DNA of 55,522 bases from an uncultured Schlesneria sp. (GCA_903834925.1 CAILLA010000256.1:1-55522), one strand, 5' to 3'; counted from the first letter of the stretch, positions 42,654 through 54,297 are shown. Notes: generated from the sequence alone by a model not told the origin. Numbers and translations: made by a program.

Positions 42654-45600
42654 ATGATTTCAACTCGCTTCACTACACTGTGCCGGATTGCAGTCTGTTG
42701 CCTGGTTATCGGAATAAGCAGAATAGGCGCGGCCCAGGAGCCGAATGCTGACGATGTCAAAGAAAAGGCGATCGTTGACCGTTTCGTCGTCGTCCTCGAA
42801 AAGAACCCGCGACGGGGTACCGCGTTGGACAAAGTCTATGGTTACCACGTTGAGCGTGGGTCACTCGATGGCCTCGTCAAAACCTATCGCGAAAAAACTC
42901 AGAGTCTAAAAGGTGCGGATGCCGGATCGGCGTGGCTGGTGGTCGGATTGCTGGAGTCACTGCGAGGGCAGGACGCTGCGGCAGTGACGGCATTCGAACA
43001 GGCCGAGAAATTATCACCACAAAACTATCTGGCTTCGTACTACCTGGGACAGTCTCTGGTACTCGTCGGCCAACCGGACAAAGCCGCCGAAGCCTTCGAG
43101 CGTTCGATCCAACGTAAACCGGCTCAGGCCGATCTGCTGGATATCTATCAGGCGTTAGGCCGAGTCTACCAGCGGGCGCAAAAAACGGACCAGGCCCTGG
43201 AAGTCTGGAGCCGGCTCGAAAAACAGTTTCCGAATGACGCTCGTGTTCAGGAACAGATCGCCACAACCTTGCTCGAAGAAAATGAATTCGCAGCGGCATT
43301 GCCCAGGTACGAAGCGCTCGCCAAAAGTTCCAAAGATAAATATCGACAATCTCAGTTTCAGATGGAGGCAGCCGGGTTGAAGGTTCGACTCGGCAAGGCC
43401 GACGAAGGGATCGCAGAACTCGAAAGCCTGCTCAATCAACTGCTGCCCGAGAACTGGCTGTACCGGGACGTAAGGCGACGAATTGAAGCGGTTTATCTTC
43501 GTACCGACGATCAATCGGGGCTGGTCAAGTACTACGAAAACTGGATCGAGAAGAAACCAACCGACCTGGACGCCATCGCGCGACTGGCCCGATTGCTGGC
43601 CGGGTATGGTCGCGGTCCTGAATCGCAGGAATGGTTACAACGCGGATTGAAGCTCGCCCCGAAATCCAAAGACCTCCGTCAGACCTTGATTAATCAATTG
43701 ATCTACGAGCAAAAATATGCCGAAGCGATTGCACAGTATGAACAACTCGACAAGCACGAACCGAACAATCCCGATACGTTGCGAGAATGGGGGCGCCTGG
43801 TCCTCAAAGATACCAAACAGGAAGAACCTGCTAGAAAAAAACTTGCTGCAAACATCTGGCGTCGACTGACAACCGCAAAGCCTAAAGATCCCCTGGTCGC
43901 TTCCCAAGTCGGCGAATTGTTCCGACAGGCGGAAATGACCGAAGAAGCGCTCGAACTCTATCGCAAGGCAACCGAACTGGCTCCTGATCAGGCACAATAC
44001 CGCGAGTATCTTGGTGAGTACTATCACTCGCTAAAACGAAAAGACGAAGCTCTGGCAGAATGGCGAGAGATTGCGGCCGGTAAACTGAAGTCTCCTGCCA
44101 ATGTCGCCCGGCTTGCCGAGGTCCTCGCCAGCTTTGGCTACCTGCCCGAGGCGGTCGAGACCAACGCGGAAGCCTGCAAACTCGATCCGAAGGATTTTCT
44201 GCTTCAGGTCAAACAGGTCGATCTGCTGGCTCAAGCCGACAAGCACGACGACGCGTTGTTGCAATTGGCGGTCGTCAAGAAGATCGCGGCAAACGACGAG
44301 GAACGCGAGGCGTGGATTTCTCGAGACCTGCGCGAGTTGCAGGCGACCGAAAAGCTGTTGGCTCGCATCACCGAAGTTCGGAATGAACTGGAAGGAAAAG
44401 GAACCCCAACCGATACCAGATCGAACGAGGAAAAGGGGGCACAATGGTTCTGGCTAGCGCGGGCATACGAATCAGAACGACAGTTGAAAGATGCGGCTCA
44501 GGCAATCACGAAGGCAAGCGAACTCGTCTCACAATCGATTCCCATCCTGATGGCCTCGGCAAGGATTCAGGAAGCGCAGAACAATCTGCTGGCGGCGGTT
44601 GAGATCAATACCAAACTCGCGGCGATCGACCGAAGATATCGCACGGAATATCTCAAGCAGGTGGCGACGCTCGAACAGAAACTCGGACGAAAAGACAAAG
44701 CCGTTCAGGCCGGACGCGACCTGATCGCTGCCGCGCCTGGAAACCCCGAACTCTACGAATTCTTCAGCCAGCTTTGCTTTCAATTGGGAGAGAACGAAGA
44801 AGGACTGGGTGCGTTACGTCGTTCGGTCCGCGTCAATCCAACGGAACCGAAAGGCTTGCTGCTTCTCGCTTCGGCACTCGGTGACCAGTTCCGCACTGGT
44901 GAAGCAATCGAACTCTATTGGCGAGCATTTGAAAAGGCGGCTGGCTTGGAAGAACGCCTGGGTGTCGTTCCGAAATTGACAGAGCTCTATCTGAGAACAA
45001 ATCAGTTTGACCGGATTCTGGAACGACTGGAACGTCAACGTCGGGAACCAAATCAACAACGAGAAATGACGATCTGCCTGGCCCAGGCATATCAATCGGC
45101 GGGTGACGATGGCAACGCACGTCAAGAGTTGGAAAAGCTGCTGACCGAAGACACCCGCGATACACAGTTGTTGACGCAACTGGTGAAGCTGTGCGAATCA
45201 GACGGCGATTTCGAATCGGCGATCAAGTTCCAGCAACAGTTGCTCAAGTCGATGCCGGGCAAAGAAGGGATGATGCGGCTTTCGCAATTATTGTCCAAAT
45301 CCGGCGAGACAGACGAAGCGATTGCGATCATGAGTCGCCTTACGATCGAAGAAAAGGACCCAGAAACCGTCCTCAAATCAATCGACGCGATGTTATCGCA
45401 GGGGAACTACGAAAACGTCTTACTTGTGGCGTCCAAGCTGGCCCGCGATCAGCCAACCAATTGGGAAGTCTTGTATCGTGAAGGATTTTCGTTGGGCAAA
45501 ACCAAGGATAAGACGGCAGAAGCCAAAGCAGTCTTTGAATCGATCCTTGCCATGAAATTCTCTGACGACGAGCTTTGCCTGGCCGACAAAAATAAGGCGA

Positions 45601-48600
45601 AAAAAGGGCAGGGAATTACCCGTTCCTCGACGGCGAATTACGATTTCTCGAATCCGTTGAACCAACGAGCTAGTTTGCTGACCGCATTTCGCCAGTCAAT
45701 TGGCCTCCAAGAAAATCGAAATGTTGGCTCTCAGTCACAGTTCCTGACCCCGCGAGACTTTGGTCAGGCTCGACTGGCAAGTTTCGGGTGGCTTTTATTA
45801 TTCGCTCGAAATGCAGGAACCGAAGCAGAGTTTCTTAACTTACGTCGCGAGGTCGGAATGCAAGCCAGCAGCCGGCGTGAGATTTTTGATTGGTACTACC
45901 TGGGAGGATTGGCAGGGAACGGTCGGGATAAATACCTGATCCTCAAAAAATTGTCGCAGCGCCCAGATGCCGATAACGATATTAAGCAGTTGTACCTGAA
46001 CTCTCTGATGGGCCGTGGCATCGATCCAGACGAAGCCAAAGTTGCCGACGAAAAAGCATCCATTGACGAATCACCGAATTCATTACCGAAAATATCGAAA
46101 CTCGACGAAGACGAGATTGAGCACGTACTCGCCTGTTACAGGTCACTCGACGATAAGCCTCTGTTGAGAAGCAATTCGCAATCTTTTCTGCAGATCGTCA
46201 GCGATGAATTGATTCGGTTAGGCCGTAAAGAAGAAGCGGACGCATTGCGACAAGCGACGATCCAGAATGCAAAAACTCAGCTTGAAATTGCATCGCTGAT
46301 ACCCGGTGCTGTCGAGCGGAATGATTTTGAACTTTCCCTGACACTCTTGAACCGCCTGAACGATCTGAAAACCGACCCCACATCCAACCCGACGACACTC
46401 GCGCGAGGCAATTTCAACTACGCTCAAAACCAGTTAATGCCCGATGCAATGGCGCAATCGATTTGCAGTCTGATGGACAAACGGGTTCAAAGCGAACAGC
46501 TCAAAGATGTTCTGACTCTGTGGGACTGGTACGTCCCCACCGCTGTCGCTCGCAACCAGGCGTCGAAAGCCACTGTCAATAAGCGTAATGCCTCGTCGAA
46601 TCAAAGTCTTCCACGTGGCTATGTCTTTATCTGGCGAAACAATTCGAATCAGTATGAAAGTGTTGACTTCCCGGCACCCAACGAAGTCTTCGATCAAGCG
46701 TCGATCCAGGTGCTGCGTCAAGCCTATTCACTTTACAATGACGCAGAAAAAGCAAAAGAACTGACCGAACATTTTCAGCAGAAGCTGGCCGATGCAAACA
46801 CACCCAAAGAACAGAAAAACTTCTTGAAATTCGGTTTGGGTTATCTCCACTGGTGGTTGGCCGAAAAGGATGATGCGTTAACGGTTTTGACTGACGCGAC
46901 AGGTGAACTCCAAGACAGTGATGAAATGCGGTTTGAGCTTGCTCGCGTCCACGAAAAACGGGGCGAGCACGACCTTGCTCTTCAAATCGTCGATTCACTT
47001 CCGGTATCAGATCAGCGAGCGATGCAACGGCGGGAAATCACTGCGCTTCGAATGGCGGTCAACAGCGGAAATATTGACCGAGCACGAACGGCGGCTGAGC
47101 GACTGTTCGGATTAAGGCTCGATTCGAACGTTCAGATCCAGTTGTCACAGCAGATGCACCAGCTTGGCATGCACGAACAGGCTGAAGCGGTACTGGCGCG
47201 AGCCGGACGTCAGGCAGGTAACAGAACCGAAGTCCTGGCCAATCTGATGCAGCAGTATCAGTCGCAAGGCAAGAACGAAGTCGCAACACAAATGGCCTAT
47301 CAGTTGTTGCGACGTTCCGGCAGCAGAAATACGGGAAACCGGACAATGTCAAACCAGAACGAAATGGCCACGCGACAGCATGCCTTCACGGTCCTCAAGC
47401 GGTCTGGCAAACTTCCCGACATGATCAAGAAAGTCGAAGGCCAAATCAAGAATTCGCCCAAGTCGCAAAAACTTGTGGAAACTTTGATTGAATATTACAT
47501 GGCTAACGGCGAGGACAAAAAAGCCGCCGAACTCGCGTCCAGCCTGGCGGAAACGAAGCAGGACGATCCCCAGTTTCGGTACAACCTGGGCAAGCAATTG
47601 ATGGAACAAGGGAAGCACGCCGAAGCGGCAACTCATTTGAAAATCGCGTTCAAAAAGGATTCGCGACTGATGAGGAACGACTTCTGGCAAATCATGAATT
47701 CGTTCCAGAACGCCGACAAAGTCGAAGAGCTTGCCGCCATCTTCGACGATATTGACTTTAAAGGATTTCGCCAGAATCCCTGGGAAATCACCAACATTAT
47801 CAGCAATTTGTCCTATCAGGAAAAATCAAAAGCCCAGGCAATTAAACTGTTCAAACGAGCCTGGGAACAAATGCCTGATCAGCGTTCGCAAATTCTTTCC
47901 AGCCTCAATAACGAGATCTTCTGGCAGATGCCCGAGATCTACGATTACGCCAGGGAAGGAATCATTCCGCAATCGGAAGCGTCGCTTGCCAATACCAAGT
48001 GGCCAGGTTTCGGAAGCATCCACAATTGGGGAAACCAGGACGGAAAAATCGACACTTTGATGACTCGATTCCTGACACTGGCAGGATCGAAGAAAAAGCT
48101 GGAAGAACTGGCACAACAAGTCGAAACAACGAGAAAGAAACTGCCGCAGTGGGAAGCGGCCACGGCCCTATTGGCGTTAATCGATCTGAGACGCGGCAAG
48201 ATTGATTCGGCCAAAGAGACGTTTGAAAAAATGCTGCCGACTTTCAAGGCGGCCAATTCAGCACAACGAGGTCAATACACGCAATGGGAGATCGGCCAGG
48301 AATTGATGGCACACGAAAAGTGCGGCGAACTGGCGGTGAAATACCTCGAGGCAGCCAGCAAAGATCCAAACGTCATTCAGATGGCTCAGATGAATGGATT
48401 CCAGTACTCACCCGGAAAGTCGTTGATTGCGATCTATACTCGTCAAGGCCGCAAAGACGATGCACGTCGTTTACTGCTTTCATCCACGAATATCAAAAAC
48501 TCGCGTCAGCAGGGAAACGAAGCCTGGGAAGCCTATCAGCGTCTTCAAAGCGTGACGTCACTGGCGAATGAAGTCTCGCAACTCGGGTTTCCGATGGATG

Positions 48601-51600
48601 CGATTCGCTTGTATCAGGAACAACTGGGGCGATCCGAAGATTTTGTCATCGGAGCCAGCGTTTTTGGAAGCCTTTCCCAGGGGCGCCAACAGATGGAGCA
48701 TTACAAAAAGCAAATTCAAACCGGAATGCAGACTGCGATTCATGAACTACGTCCCGAATTACTGCCGCAGTTGCTGATGGATCGCAGCGCGAAATCCGTT
48801 GAACAAATTCCGAACACAAAGGAGCAAGCCGAATCAGCTTCCGTCGACCTTTGCCTTTTGCTCGAATCTCGGGAACTTGATCAGACACAACTCACGAGCG
48901 TGATGGGCAAGCTGGTTGCCAGTTTGGCAAAAAGTCCTGCATTCGTTGAACCGACTCGAAAAGGACTGGCTGAAGCGATCGCACAACGACCAGAAGATGT
49001 CTCGTTAAAGATTCTTGAGGCGCTGATTGCCAACAGTCTGAAAGAGACAGAAAAGTCCGACGACGCAGTCAGGCAACTTGCTGCATTTGTGGAACAAACA
49101 CCACTTGAACCGCCGCCCGCCAAAGGTGGTTTCACGGTGAAGCAACGCGAAGCCGCGACGCAACAGGTCGGATTGTGGCTGGTTGCTCGCGAATGCCTGA
49201 GACAGACTCCACTTCGTACAGACGGACTGAAACTGGCTGAGCGGGCTTATGAAGCGTCCCGGCGTCTTGCTCATCACGACTTTTCCCTGGCGATTTTGCG
49301 TGAATGGGGCAGCATCGCACTTAAAGCTGGTGACAAACAGGAAGCGACTCGCCGCTGGTCCGAGATGATGGATATTGTCCTTCCCAAAACGGGTGACAAG
49401 TCGAAACTGCAAACATCCGAAGAGGAAAAGTCTGAAACGGTCGAGGCGAAACCGACCAAGAATCCCTCGAAACCGGCAGTTGTGTCGGGTCAAAAAGAAA
49501 AATTGACGGTCGTCACGCTTGGACAGTTTGAACAGTTGTCTCAATTGGCCAAACTGGCTGCGGAAAACGGACTTGAAGAACTGTCGTTCGACATCATGGG
49601 ACGAGCACTTCAATCCGGACCACCAATTGAAGCGATGCTCGCCATCGACATTAACCAGAGTGTTTCCGCAAGGAATAACGAGGATGACCAGTCCTCGCCC
49701 GTCGCAGCCAAGGTTCAAGAGCGGCTGACGACCATTGAACGTGTCTGGCGACAAAAGGGCGTTTCCGATGAAGCGATTTACAATGTCCTTGAACGGGCGG
49801 TCGTTCCCGACGCTCGTCCCTTCGAAGTCTTTCTCCATCCACATTCTCTTTCGGATGAAAATCAGAACGGCCAACTTCACGCCGTACTGCAAACACCGCA
49901 AAGCGTCGGAGCACTGCTGGCGGCTGCAACCGTGAAGTCGGGCAAAATCGACAGACTGAAACAGTTGGTCGAGCCACGGCTGAAGCAGCCGTTGGGTGAA
50001 GTTTCCGGCCGAATTCTGCTTTGCCAGGTCGCTTTGGCGGCAAAGGACTTTTCGCAGGCCAGAGATCAGATCGCGTTTTTAACAAGTCGCCTTAAGCAGG
50101 ATTCGTCACACACATCAAACGAACTTGCGAGCCATGTTGCGATTGCCGCTTTATCAGAGCCTGAACTTGCATCACAGGCGGCGGAACTCTTGGAACTTGT
50201 GATCGACCATCTGGCTCAGACAGTCAGTCCCGGACGCGGAAATGGTTCGGCAGAACCACTACGGACATTCCGTTTCTCACTTGCGCGATCGCATTTTCGA
50301 AATCACAATTCCGCTGCCGGCAAACGTCAGTTGGAAGAATATCTCTCGTCGCTGGTCAATCTCTATCAGAACTATGGTGGAGATTACGGCCAATACATGC
50401 GAAAGCTGGAATTCCTCAAGGTTGCGGAAGAATACGCTAAGGGAGGGCAACGAGCGGACCTGCTTGATTGCCTGGGCCGATACGCGGACTTGCCAGCGAC
50501 GCAAAATTATGGACAAGTCGGAAACTACAGCGGCACAATGATGTCCGCGTTGGCAACGTTGCCGCAAGCAGACCGCTATGAATTGCTGAAGACTTGGACG
50601 ATGCCGACCGCCGATCGAAAATCGGTCCGGATGATTGCCGGCGTTCTGCCTGGGTCTGATTCACCGCAAGCCTTTGATGGGTTGCTCGGTGACGGTCCAC
50701 GGCCCCCACGCGACTCGCAGATCAGCAGTACTGCGAATTTCTTGATTCAGGCGGCAATCGATTCCGGTCGGCTGGAGGAATTGCAAAAAGATCTGCTGCC
50801 GCACGCCGAACAGAATGTCGAGCAATCAAAATTCCTGCTTCAACTGACACGGATTGCTCAGGGAAAAGGATCGGAAGTCTTGCCGGACCTGCAACAGTTG
50901 ATCGCTGAAAGAAAACGTCCGAAAGAGGGCGTCGAAGCCCAGCGGGAGAATCAGAATTCGCATGACTACTTGTCTGACGCTGTTTTGGCCAAGGCTGCGA
51001 TTTCTGATGTCAGTCTGCGAGATAAGGGCCGCGAATTAATGGCGATATCAATGGCCCGAACGACATACGGGGTGACGCCGATCACGTTCATGAGTCGACA
51101 CGATTATTTCGTCCCAGTTCTCGAAGCAAAAACCGTTGAACGACTCGATCACGAACCCTGGAACACGGGCCTCGCACATTGGGTCTCGACTGCTAGTGAA
51201 TTCACTGCGAATGTGTTTGGAGCGACGGAATCAACGGGGACTGTCCCAACCTGGTGGCTGGCGAACGAAGGGCTTCTGTGTCACGTCTTCGGCTCTGGGG
51301 CCAACCAGATGCATCTGAAATATCCCCTGATCGGCGAATTTGAAATCCGCTTTGATGCCTGGTCAGGATACGGAATGGATAACGCCATGGGATTGGGTTA
51401 TGGAGGTGTTACTTACAGTGCAAATGACATTGCGTACTCCCAGAATTATGGCTATCAACAAAACGGTCGCGCGTTGCAGGAAATGAAATTTGCCCGGATC
51501 AAACACAACCGATTCAATCAGGTGCGGTTGCAGGTTGGCCCCGAAAAAGTGAGTTACTTTGTCAATGGAGATTTGATCCAGGAAGAGTCAAAACCTGCGT

Positions 51601-54275
51601 CGTCTGCGCCTTGGGTGTTCACCTATTGTTATGGAGCTTCATCAGCAGCCATCCGTAATTTGAAGATCCTTGGTCAACCGACAATCCCACGCGAAATCGA
51701 ACTTGTTTCTCCGGAATTTCTGACAGGTTGGCAGAGTGCTTCTTATGGCGAATCGCAGCCACACCCTACCCCAAAGCTCAATCCATTCGCGGAAGTGGGG
51801 ATTGACGAAGTTACTCAACAACCACAAGCCGAGAATGAATTCGACTGGAAGTCCAAGGACCGCGTTATTCACGGCAGGCGAGTCCCATCGACCGGCCTGG
51901 AAAAGAAACGCCTGATCCAAAGTCGGCTTTATTACGAACACCCATTATCCGAAGGTGACCAGATTCGATATGAATTCTGGTATGAGTCCGGTGAAAATCC
52001 CGTTCACGTTCATCCTGCGATTGGTCGTCTGGCATTCCTGCTGGAAGTGGACGGCCTGACGTTGCATTGGATGACCGCCAACAACTCACCGAACGAGATT
52101 CAAAATGGTCTTCCTACGGACAACGTTCTGGTCAACGAATCGATCCGTCGCGAACCGGTTTCGCTGAAGGAAAGGGCCTGGAACGAAGTGGAGCTTTCCC
52201 TCAAAAACGGTACGGTGAAGATCAGTCTTAACGGAAAACTGGTTTGTGAAAATCCGCTGGAACCGGAAAACAACCGACATTTCGGCTTCTACCACGACAA
52301 AAATGCAACTTCGGTGCAGGTACGAAATGTGGTTTTGCAGGGGGACTGGCCAGAATCGTTGAGTTCCGAAATTGCGTCAAATCTGTTGGCACCTGATCGG
52401 GAATTAACCCCTGCAGAACGTCGCGGTTATTCACGCGTGATTGACGAAAAATTCCATGCCGAATCTGTCGAAGATCGTCTAGCGGAAACGGGCTCATTAT
52501 CACCGGAGGGGCGGTTCAAGGCCCTGTCAGGTTGGGTGCTTCCCAATGATGATCATCACACAATGCGGCTTTACGGTTCGTTTGCGGGTACAAACGGAAT
52601 CCCGGTCGTGGCCGACAATGCTCAAGTTTTGTCTGGCCCATCAGTTTCAGGCATTGAAGGTCGCCGCCAGTATGTGACTCCCGATCTTGTCGCGCCTGTT
52701 TTTGAGTTGATCACGCTGGCGAAAGACTTAAATCAGCTTGAGGAATTGAAACCACATTCCGTTCCACACGCTGACGACGATACCGGTCTGAAACGTGCCA
52801 GGCTTGCGCTTCGAACGCTGATCCACATCGCCAGCGAACAGTTTGCCGAAGCGACAGAAGACTTCAATCAACTTGTCACGCTGGCCGGGACATTACCCGA
52901 TGACACACCCACGCTGGAACGCTGGCCTGAACTGATCGCTGCACATGCGGGATTGCAAAATGCAGAACTTCGCAAGGCGGTCTTGCCGTTGCTCAATCTG
53001 CTTCTCGAACAACATCGTAAACGCCCCTTCGATAATTACTGGGAATCTCGCGTCGTCGGGCTGCGAGATCGTTGCAAATCACTGATGGAAACTGACAAAT
53101 ACCCTCTTGCGGGGGGGACATCTCCAAAGTCGCAATGGATTTCGTCACGAATCGAACATGCGGAAAGCCATCCCTCAAGCCCCGCATCCCGCTGGTCGTT
53201 CCGCGACGGGACCGTGACACACCTGGGTGGAGAGGGGGATGAGTATTTGTACTTCCAGTCTCCACTTCGGGGGACTTTCCAACTTGATGCCGAAGTGACG
53301 ACGCCGCGCTGGACAGAGTCTCGTCTGATGTATCACGGCAATTGGGCCGGGACGGAACATACCAAGTCGATGATCACTCTCGGCACTTTGACCACGCAGG
53401 GGACAGGACCGAAGATCGAACCGATCCTGGAATTTGATGAATGGTGTCGTTTGCTGCTGGACGTTCAACCCAACAAGGCAACATGGTTCATCAATGACCG
53501 GCAAGTTCACGAACTGACGTTGCCCGACAAGGCCGACCCCTGGCTGGCACTGGCAACATCAGCAAATCATTCAGGCCAGGCCCGCAAGCTGCGGATCACA
53601 GGGCGTCCTGAAATTCCAACGGAAATCGACTTATGCGCCAATGAAGATCTGCTGGGTTGGTCGGCCAGTCTGTACGGCGATCCGATGAATCCCTCAAACA
53701 ATCGCCGATTCAATCAATCGAATGAAGCGTGGAAGATTTCAAGTGGAGAAATTGTCGGGACAAAATTTGATCTTGTTCGAAATCAACAACGCCAAAGCTT
53801 GCTGAGATATCACCGCCCGATCGCGGAAGATGCCGACCTCAGCTACGAATTTTTCTACACGCCTGGAGAAACTCACGTCCATCCCGCGTTAGGTCGAATC
53901 GCGTTCTTGCTCGACGAAGACGGCGTCAAATTACATGTGCTGACCGACCAGGATTCCGCACGGATCGGCCTTCGACCTGACAACGTCATCGACGACCCGG
54001 AACATCGACGCCTCAACGGAAAAATTCCGTTGAAATCAAAGGAGTGGAACCGACTGCAACTGAAACTTGTCGGCGATCAGGTTCAACTGATCTTAAACGG
54101 GGTCGACATTTATCAGTCGCCGGTCGCCAGCTGGAACCAGCGCCAGTTTGGTCTGTTCCACTATGCGAATCAGACCGACGTCCGAGTCCGAAATATCATT
54201 CTTCGCGGGGACTGGCCGAAAACCCTGCCCGAACTGAACGAGCAGGAACTGTCGGAAAACAAGCCGTCACGGTAG
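42654..54275 (+). CDS. Giant exported TPR protein with four C-terminal DUF1581/1583-like domains
   Basis: A 3,873-residue protein. ATG 42654 has GGGAAAG 6 bases upstream and opens a signal peptide (FTTLCRIAVCCLVIGISRIG, cut near AAQ-EPN). Residues about 40-2,800 are helical repeats with many TPR units, e.g. AFEQAEKLSPQNYLASYYLG and LELYRKATELAPDQAQYREY. A Lys/Glu/Ser/Pro-rich linker lies near 2,242-2,282. The C-terminus holds two pairs of beta-rich, lectin-like domains (about 2,835-3,230 and 3,510-3,860) ending in near-identical RNVVLQGDWPESL and RNIILRGDWPKTL. By memory these resemble DUF1581/DUF1583 of Rhodopirellula. It is probably exported to the periplasm or surface, scaffolding or binding glycans. 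No enzyme motif is seen. Confidence 0.9.
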   Translation: MISTRFTTLCRIAVCCLVIGISRIGAAQEPNADDVKEKAIVDRFVVVLEKNPRRGTALDKVYGYHVERGSLDGLVKTYREKTQSLKGADAGSAWLVVGLLESLRGQDAAAVTAFEQAEKLSPQNYLASYYLGQSLVLVGQPDKAAEAFERSIQRKPAQADLLDIYQALGRVYQRAQKTDQALEVWSRLEKQFPNDARVQEQIATTLLEENEFAAALPRYEALAKSSKDKYRQSQFQMEAAGLKVRLGKADEGIAELESLLNQLLPENWLYRDVRRRIEAVYLRTDDQSGLVKYYENWIEKKPTDLDAIARLARLLAGYGRGPESQEWLQRGLKLAPKSKDLRQTLINQLIYEQKYAEAIAQYEQLDKHEPNNPDTLREWGRLVLKDTKQEEPARKKLAANIWRRLTTAKPKDPLVASQVGELFRQAEMTEEALELYRKATELAPDQAQYREYLGEYYHSLKRKDEALAEWREIAAGKLKSPANVARLAEVLASFGYLPEAVETNAEACKLDPKDFLLQVKQVDLLAQADKHDDALLQLAVVKKIAANDEEREAWISRDLRELQATEKLLARITEVRNELEGKGTPTDTRSNEEKGAQWFWLARAYESERQLKDAAQAITKASELVSQSIPILMASARIQEAQNNLLAAVEINTKLAAIDRRYRTEYLKQVATLEQKLGRKDKAVQAGRDLIAAAPGNPELYEFFSQLCFQLGENEEGLGALRRSVRVNPTEPKGLLLLASALGDQFRTGEAIELYWRAFEKAAGLEERLGVVPKLTELYLRTNQFDRILERLERQRREPNQQREMTICLAQAYQSAGDDGNARQELEKLLTEDTRDTQLLTQLVKLCESDGDFESAIKFQQQLLKSMPGKEGMMRLSQLLSKSGETDEAIAIMSRLTIEEKDPETVLKSIDAMLSQGNYENVLLVASKLARDQPTNWEVLYREGFSLGKTKDKTAEAKAVFESILAMKFSDDELCLADKNKAKKGQGITRSSTANYDFSNPLNQRASLLTAFRQSIGLQENRNVGSQSQFLTPRDFGQARLASFGWLLLFARNAGTEAEFLNLRREVGMQASSRREIFDWYYLGGLAGNGRDKYLILKKLSQRPDADNDIKQLYLNSLMGRGIDPDEAKVADEKASIDESPNSLPKISKLDEDEIEHVLACYRSLDDKPLLRSNSQSFLQIVSDELIRLGRKEEADALRQATIQNAKTQLEIASLIPGAVERNDFELSLTLLNRLNDLKTDPTSNPTTLARGNFNYAQNQLMPDAMAQSICSLMDKRVQSEQLKDVLTLWDWYVPTAVARNQASKATVNKRNASSNQSLPRGYVFIWRNNSNQYESVDFPAPNEVFDQASIQVLRQAYSLYNDAEKAKELTEHFQQKLADANTPKEQKNFLKFGLGYLHWWLAEKDDALTVLTDATGELQDSDEMRFELARVHEKRGEHDLALQIVDSLPVSDQRAMQRREITALRMAVNSGNIDRARTAAERLFGLRLDSNVQIQLSQQMHQLGMHEQAEAVLARAGRQAGNRTEVLANLMQQYQSQGKNEVATQMAYQLLRRSGSRNTGNRTMSNQNEMATRQHAFTVLKRSGKLPDMIKKVEGQIKNSPKSQKLVETLIEYYMANGEDKKAAELASSLAETKQDDPQFRYNLGKQLMEQGKHAEAATHLKIAFKKDSRLMRNDFWQIMNSFQNADKVEELAAIFDDIDFKGFRQNPWEITNIISNLSYQEKSKAQAIKLFKRAWEQMPDQRSQILSSLNNEIFWQMPEIYDYAREGIIPQSEASLANTKWPGFGSIHNWGNQDGKIDTLMTRFLTLAGSKKKLEELAQQVETTRKKLPQWEAATALLALIDLRRGKIDSAKETFEKMLPTFKAANSAQRGQYTQWEIGQELMAHEKCGELAVKYLEAASKDPNVIQMAQMNGFQYSPGKSLIAIYTRQGRKDDARRLLLSSTNIKNSRQQGNEAWEAYQRLQSVTSLANEVSQLGFPMDAIRLYQEQLGRSEDFVIGASVFGSLSQGRQQMEHYKKQIQTGMQTAIHELRPELLPQLLMDRSAKSVEQIPNTKEQAESASVDLCLLLESRELDQTQLTSVMGKLVASLAKSPAFVEPTRKGLAEAIAQRPEDVSLKILEALIANSLKETEKSDDAVRQLAAFVEQTPLEPPPAKGGFTVKQREAATQQVGLWLVARECLRQTPLRTDGLKLAERAYEASRRLAHHDFSLAILREWGSIALKAGDKQEATRRWSEMMDIVLPKTGDKSKLQTSEEEKSETVEAKPTKNPSKPAVVSGQKEKLTVVTLGQFEQLSQLAKLAAENGLEELSFDIMGRALQSGPPIEAMLAIDINQSVSARNNEDDQSSPVAAKVQERLTTIERVWRQKGVSDEAIYNVLERAVVPDARPFEVFLHPHSLSDENQNGQLHAVLQTPQSVGALLAAATVKSGKIDRLKQLVEPRLKQPLGEVSGRILLCQVALAAKDFSQARDQIAFLTSRLKQDSSHTSNELASHVAIAALSEPELASQAAELLELVIDHLAQTVSPGRGNGSAEPLRTFRFSLARSHFRNHNSAAGKRQLEEYLSSLVNLYQNYGGDYGQYMRKLEFLKVAEEYAKGGQRADLLDCLGRYADLPATQNYGQVGNYSGTMMSALATLPQADRYELLKTWTMPTADRKSVRMIAGVLPGSDSPQAFDGLLGDGPRPPRDSQISSTANFLIQAAIDSGRLEELQKDLLPHAEQNVEQSKFLLQLTRIAQGKGSEVLPDLQQLIAERKRPKEGVEAQRENQNSHDYLSDAVLAKAAISDVSLRDKGRELMAISMARTTYGVTPITFMSRHDYFVPVLEAKTVERLDHEPWNTGLAHWVSTASEFTANVFGATESTGTVPTWWLANEGLLCHVFGSGANQMHLKYPLIGEFEIRFDAWSGYGMDNAMGLGYGGVTYSANDIAYSQNYGYQQNGRALQEMKFARIKHNRFNQVRLQVGPEKVSYFVNGDLIQEESKPASSAPWVFTYCYGASSAAIRNLKILGQPTIPREIELVSPEFLTGWQSASYGESQPHPTPKLNPFAEVGIDEVTQQPQAENEFDWKSKDRVIHGRRVPSTGLEKKRLIQSRLYYEHPLSEGDQIRYEFWYESGENPVHVHPAIGRLAFLLEVDGLTLHWMTANNSPNEIQNGLPTDNVLVNESIRREPVSLKERAWNEVELSLKNGTVKISLNGKLVCENPLEPENNRHFGFYHDKNATSVQVRNVVLQGDWPESLSSEIASNLLAPDRELTPAERRGYSRVIDEKFHAESVEDRLAETGSLSPEGRFKALSGWVLPNDDHHTMRLYGSFAGTNGIPVVADNAQVLSGPSVSGIEGRRQYVTPDLVAPVFELITLAKDLNQLEELKPHSVPHADDDTGLKRARLALRTLIHIASEQFAEATEDFNQLVTLAGTLPDDTPTLERWPELIAAHAGLQNAELRKAVLPLLNLLLEQHRKRPFDNYWESRVVGLRDRCKSLMETDKYPLAGGTSPKSQWISSRIEHAESHPSSPASRWSFRDGTVTHLGGEGDEYLYFQSPLRGTFQLDAEVTTPRWTESRLMYHGNWAGTEHTKSMITLGTLTTQGTGPKIEPILEFDEWCRLLLDVQPNKATWFINDRQVHELTLPDKADPWLALATSANHSGQARKLRITGRPEIPTEIDLCANEDLLGWSASLYGDPMNPSNNRRFNQSNEAWKISSGEIVGTKFDLVRNQQRQSLLRYHRPIAEDADLSYEFFYTPGETHVHPALGRIAFLLDEDGVKLHVLTDQDSARIGLRPDNVIDDPEHRRLNGKIPLKSKEWNRLQLKLVGDQVQLILNGVDIYQSPVASWNQRQFGLFHYANQTDVRVRNIILRGDWPKTLPELNEQELSENKPSR

Positions 54276-54297
54276 ATATTCTTCCGAATTCAAGTGC

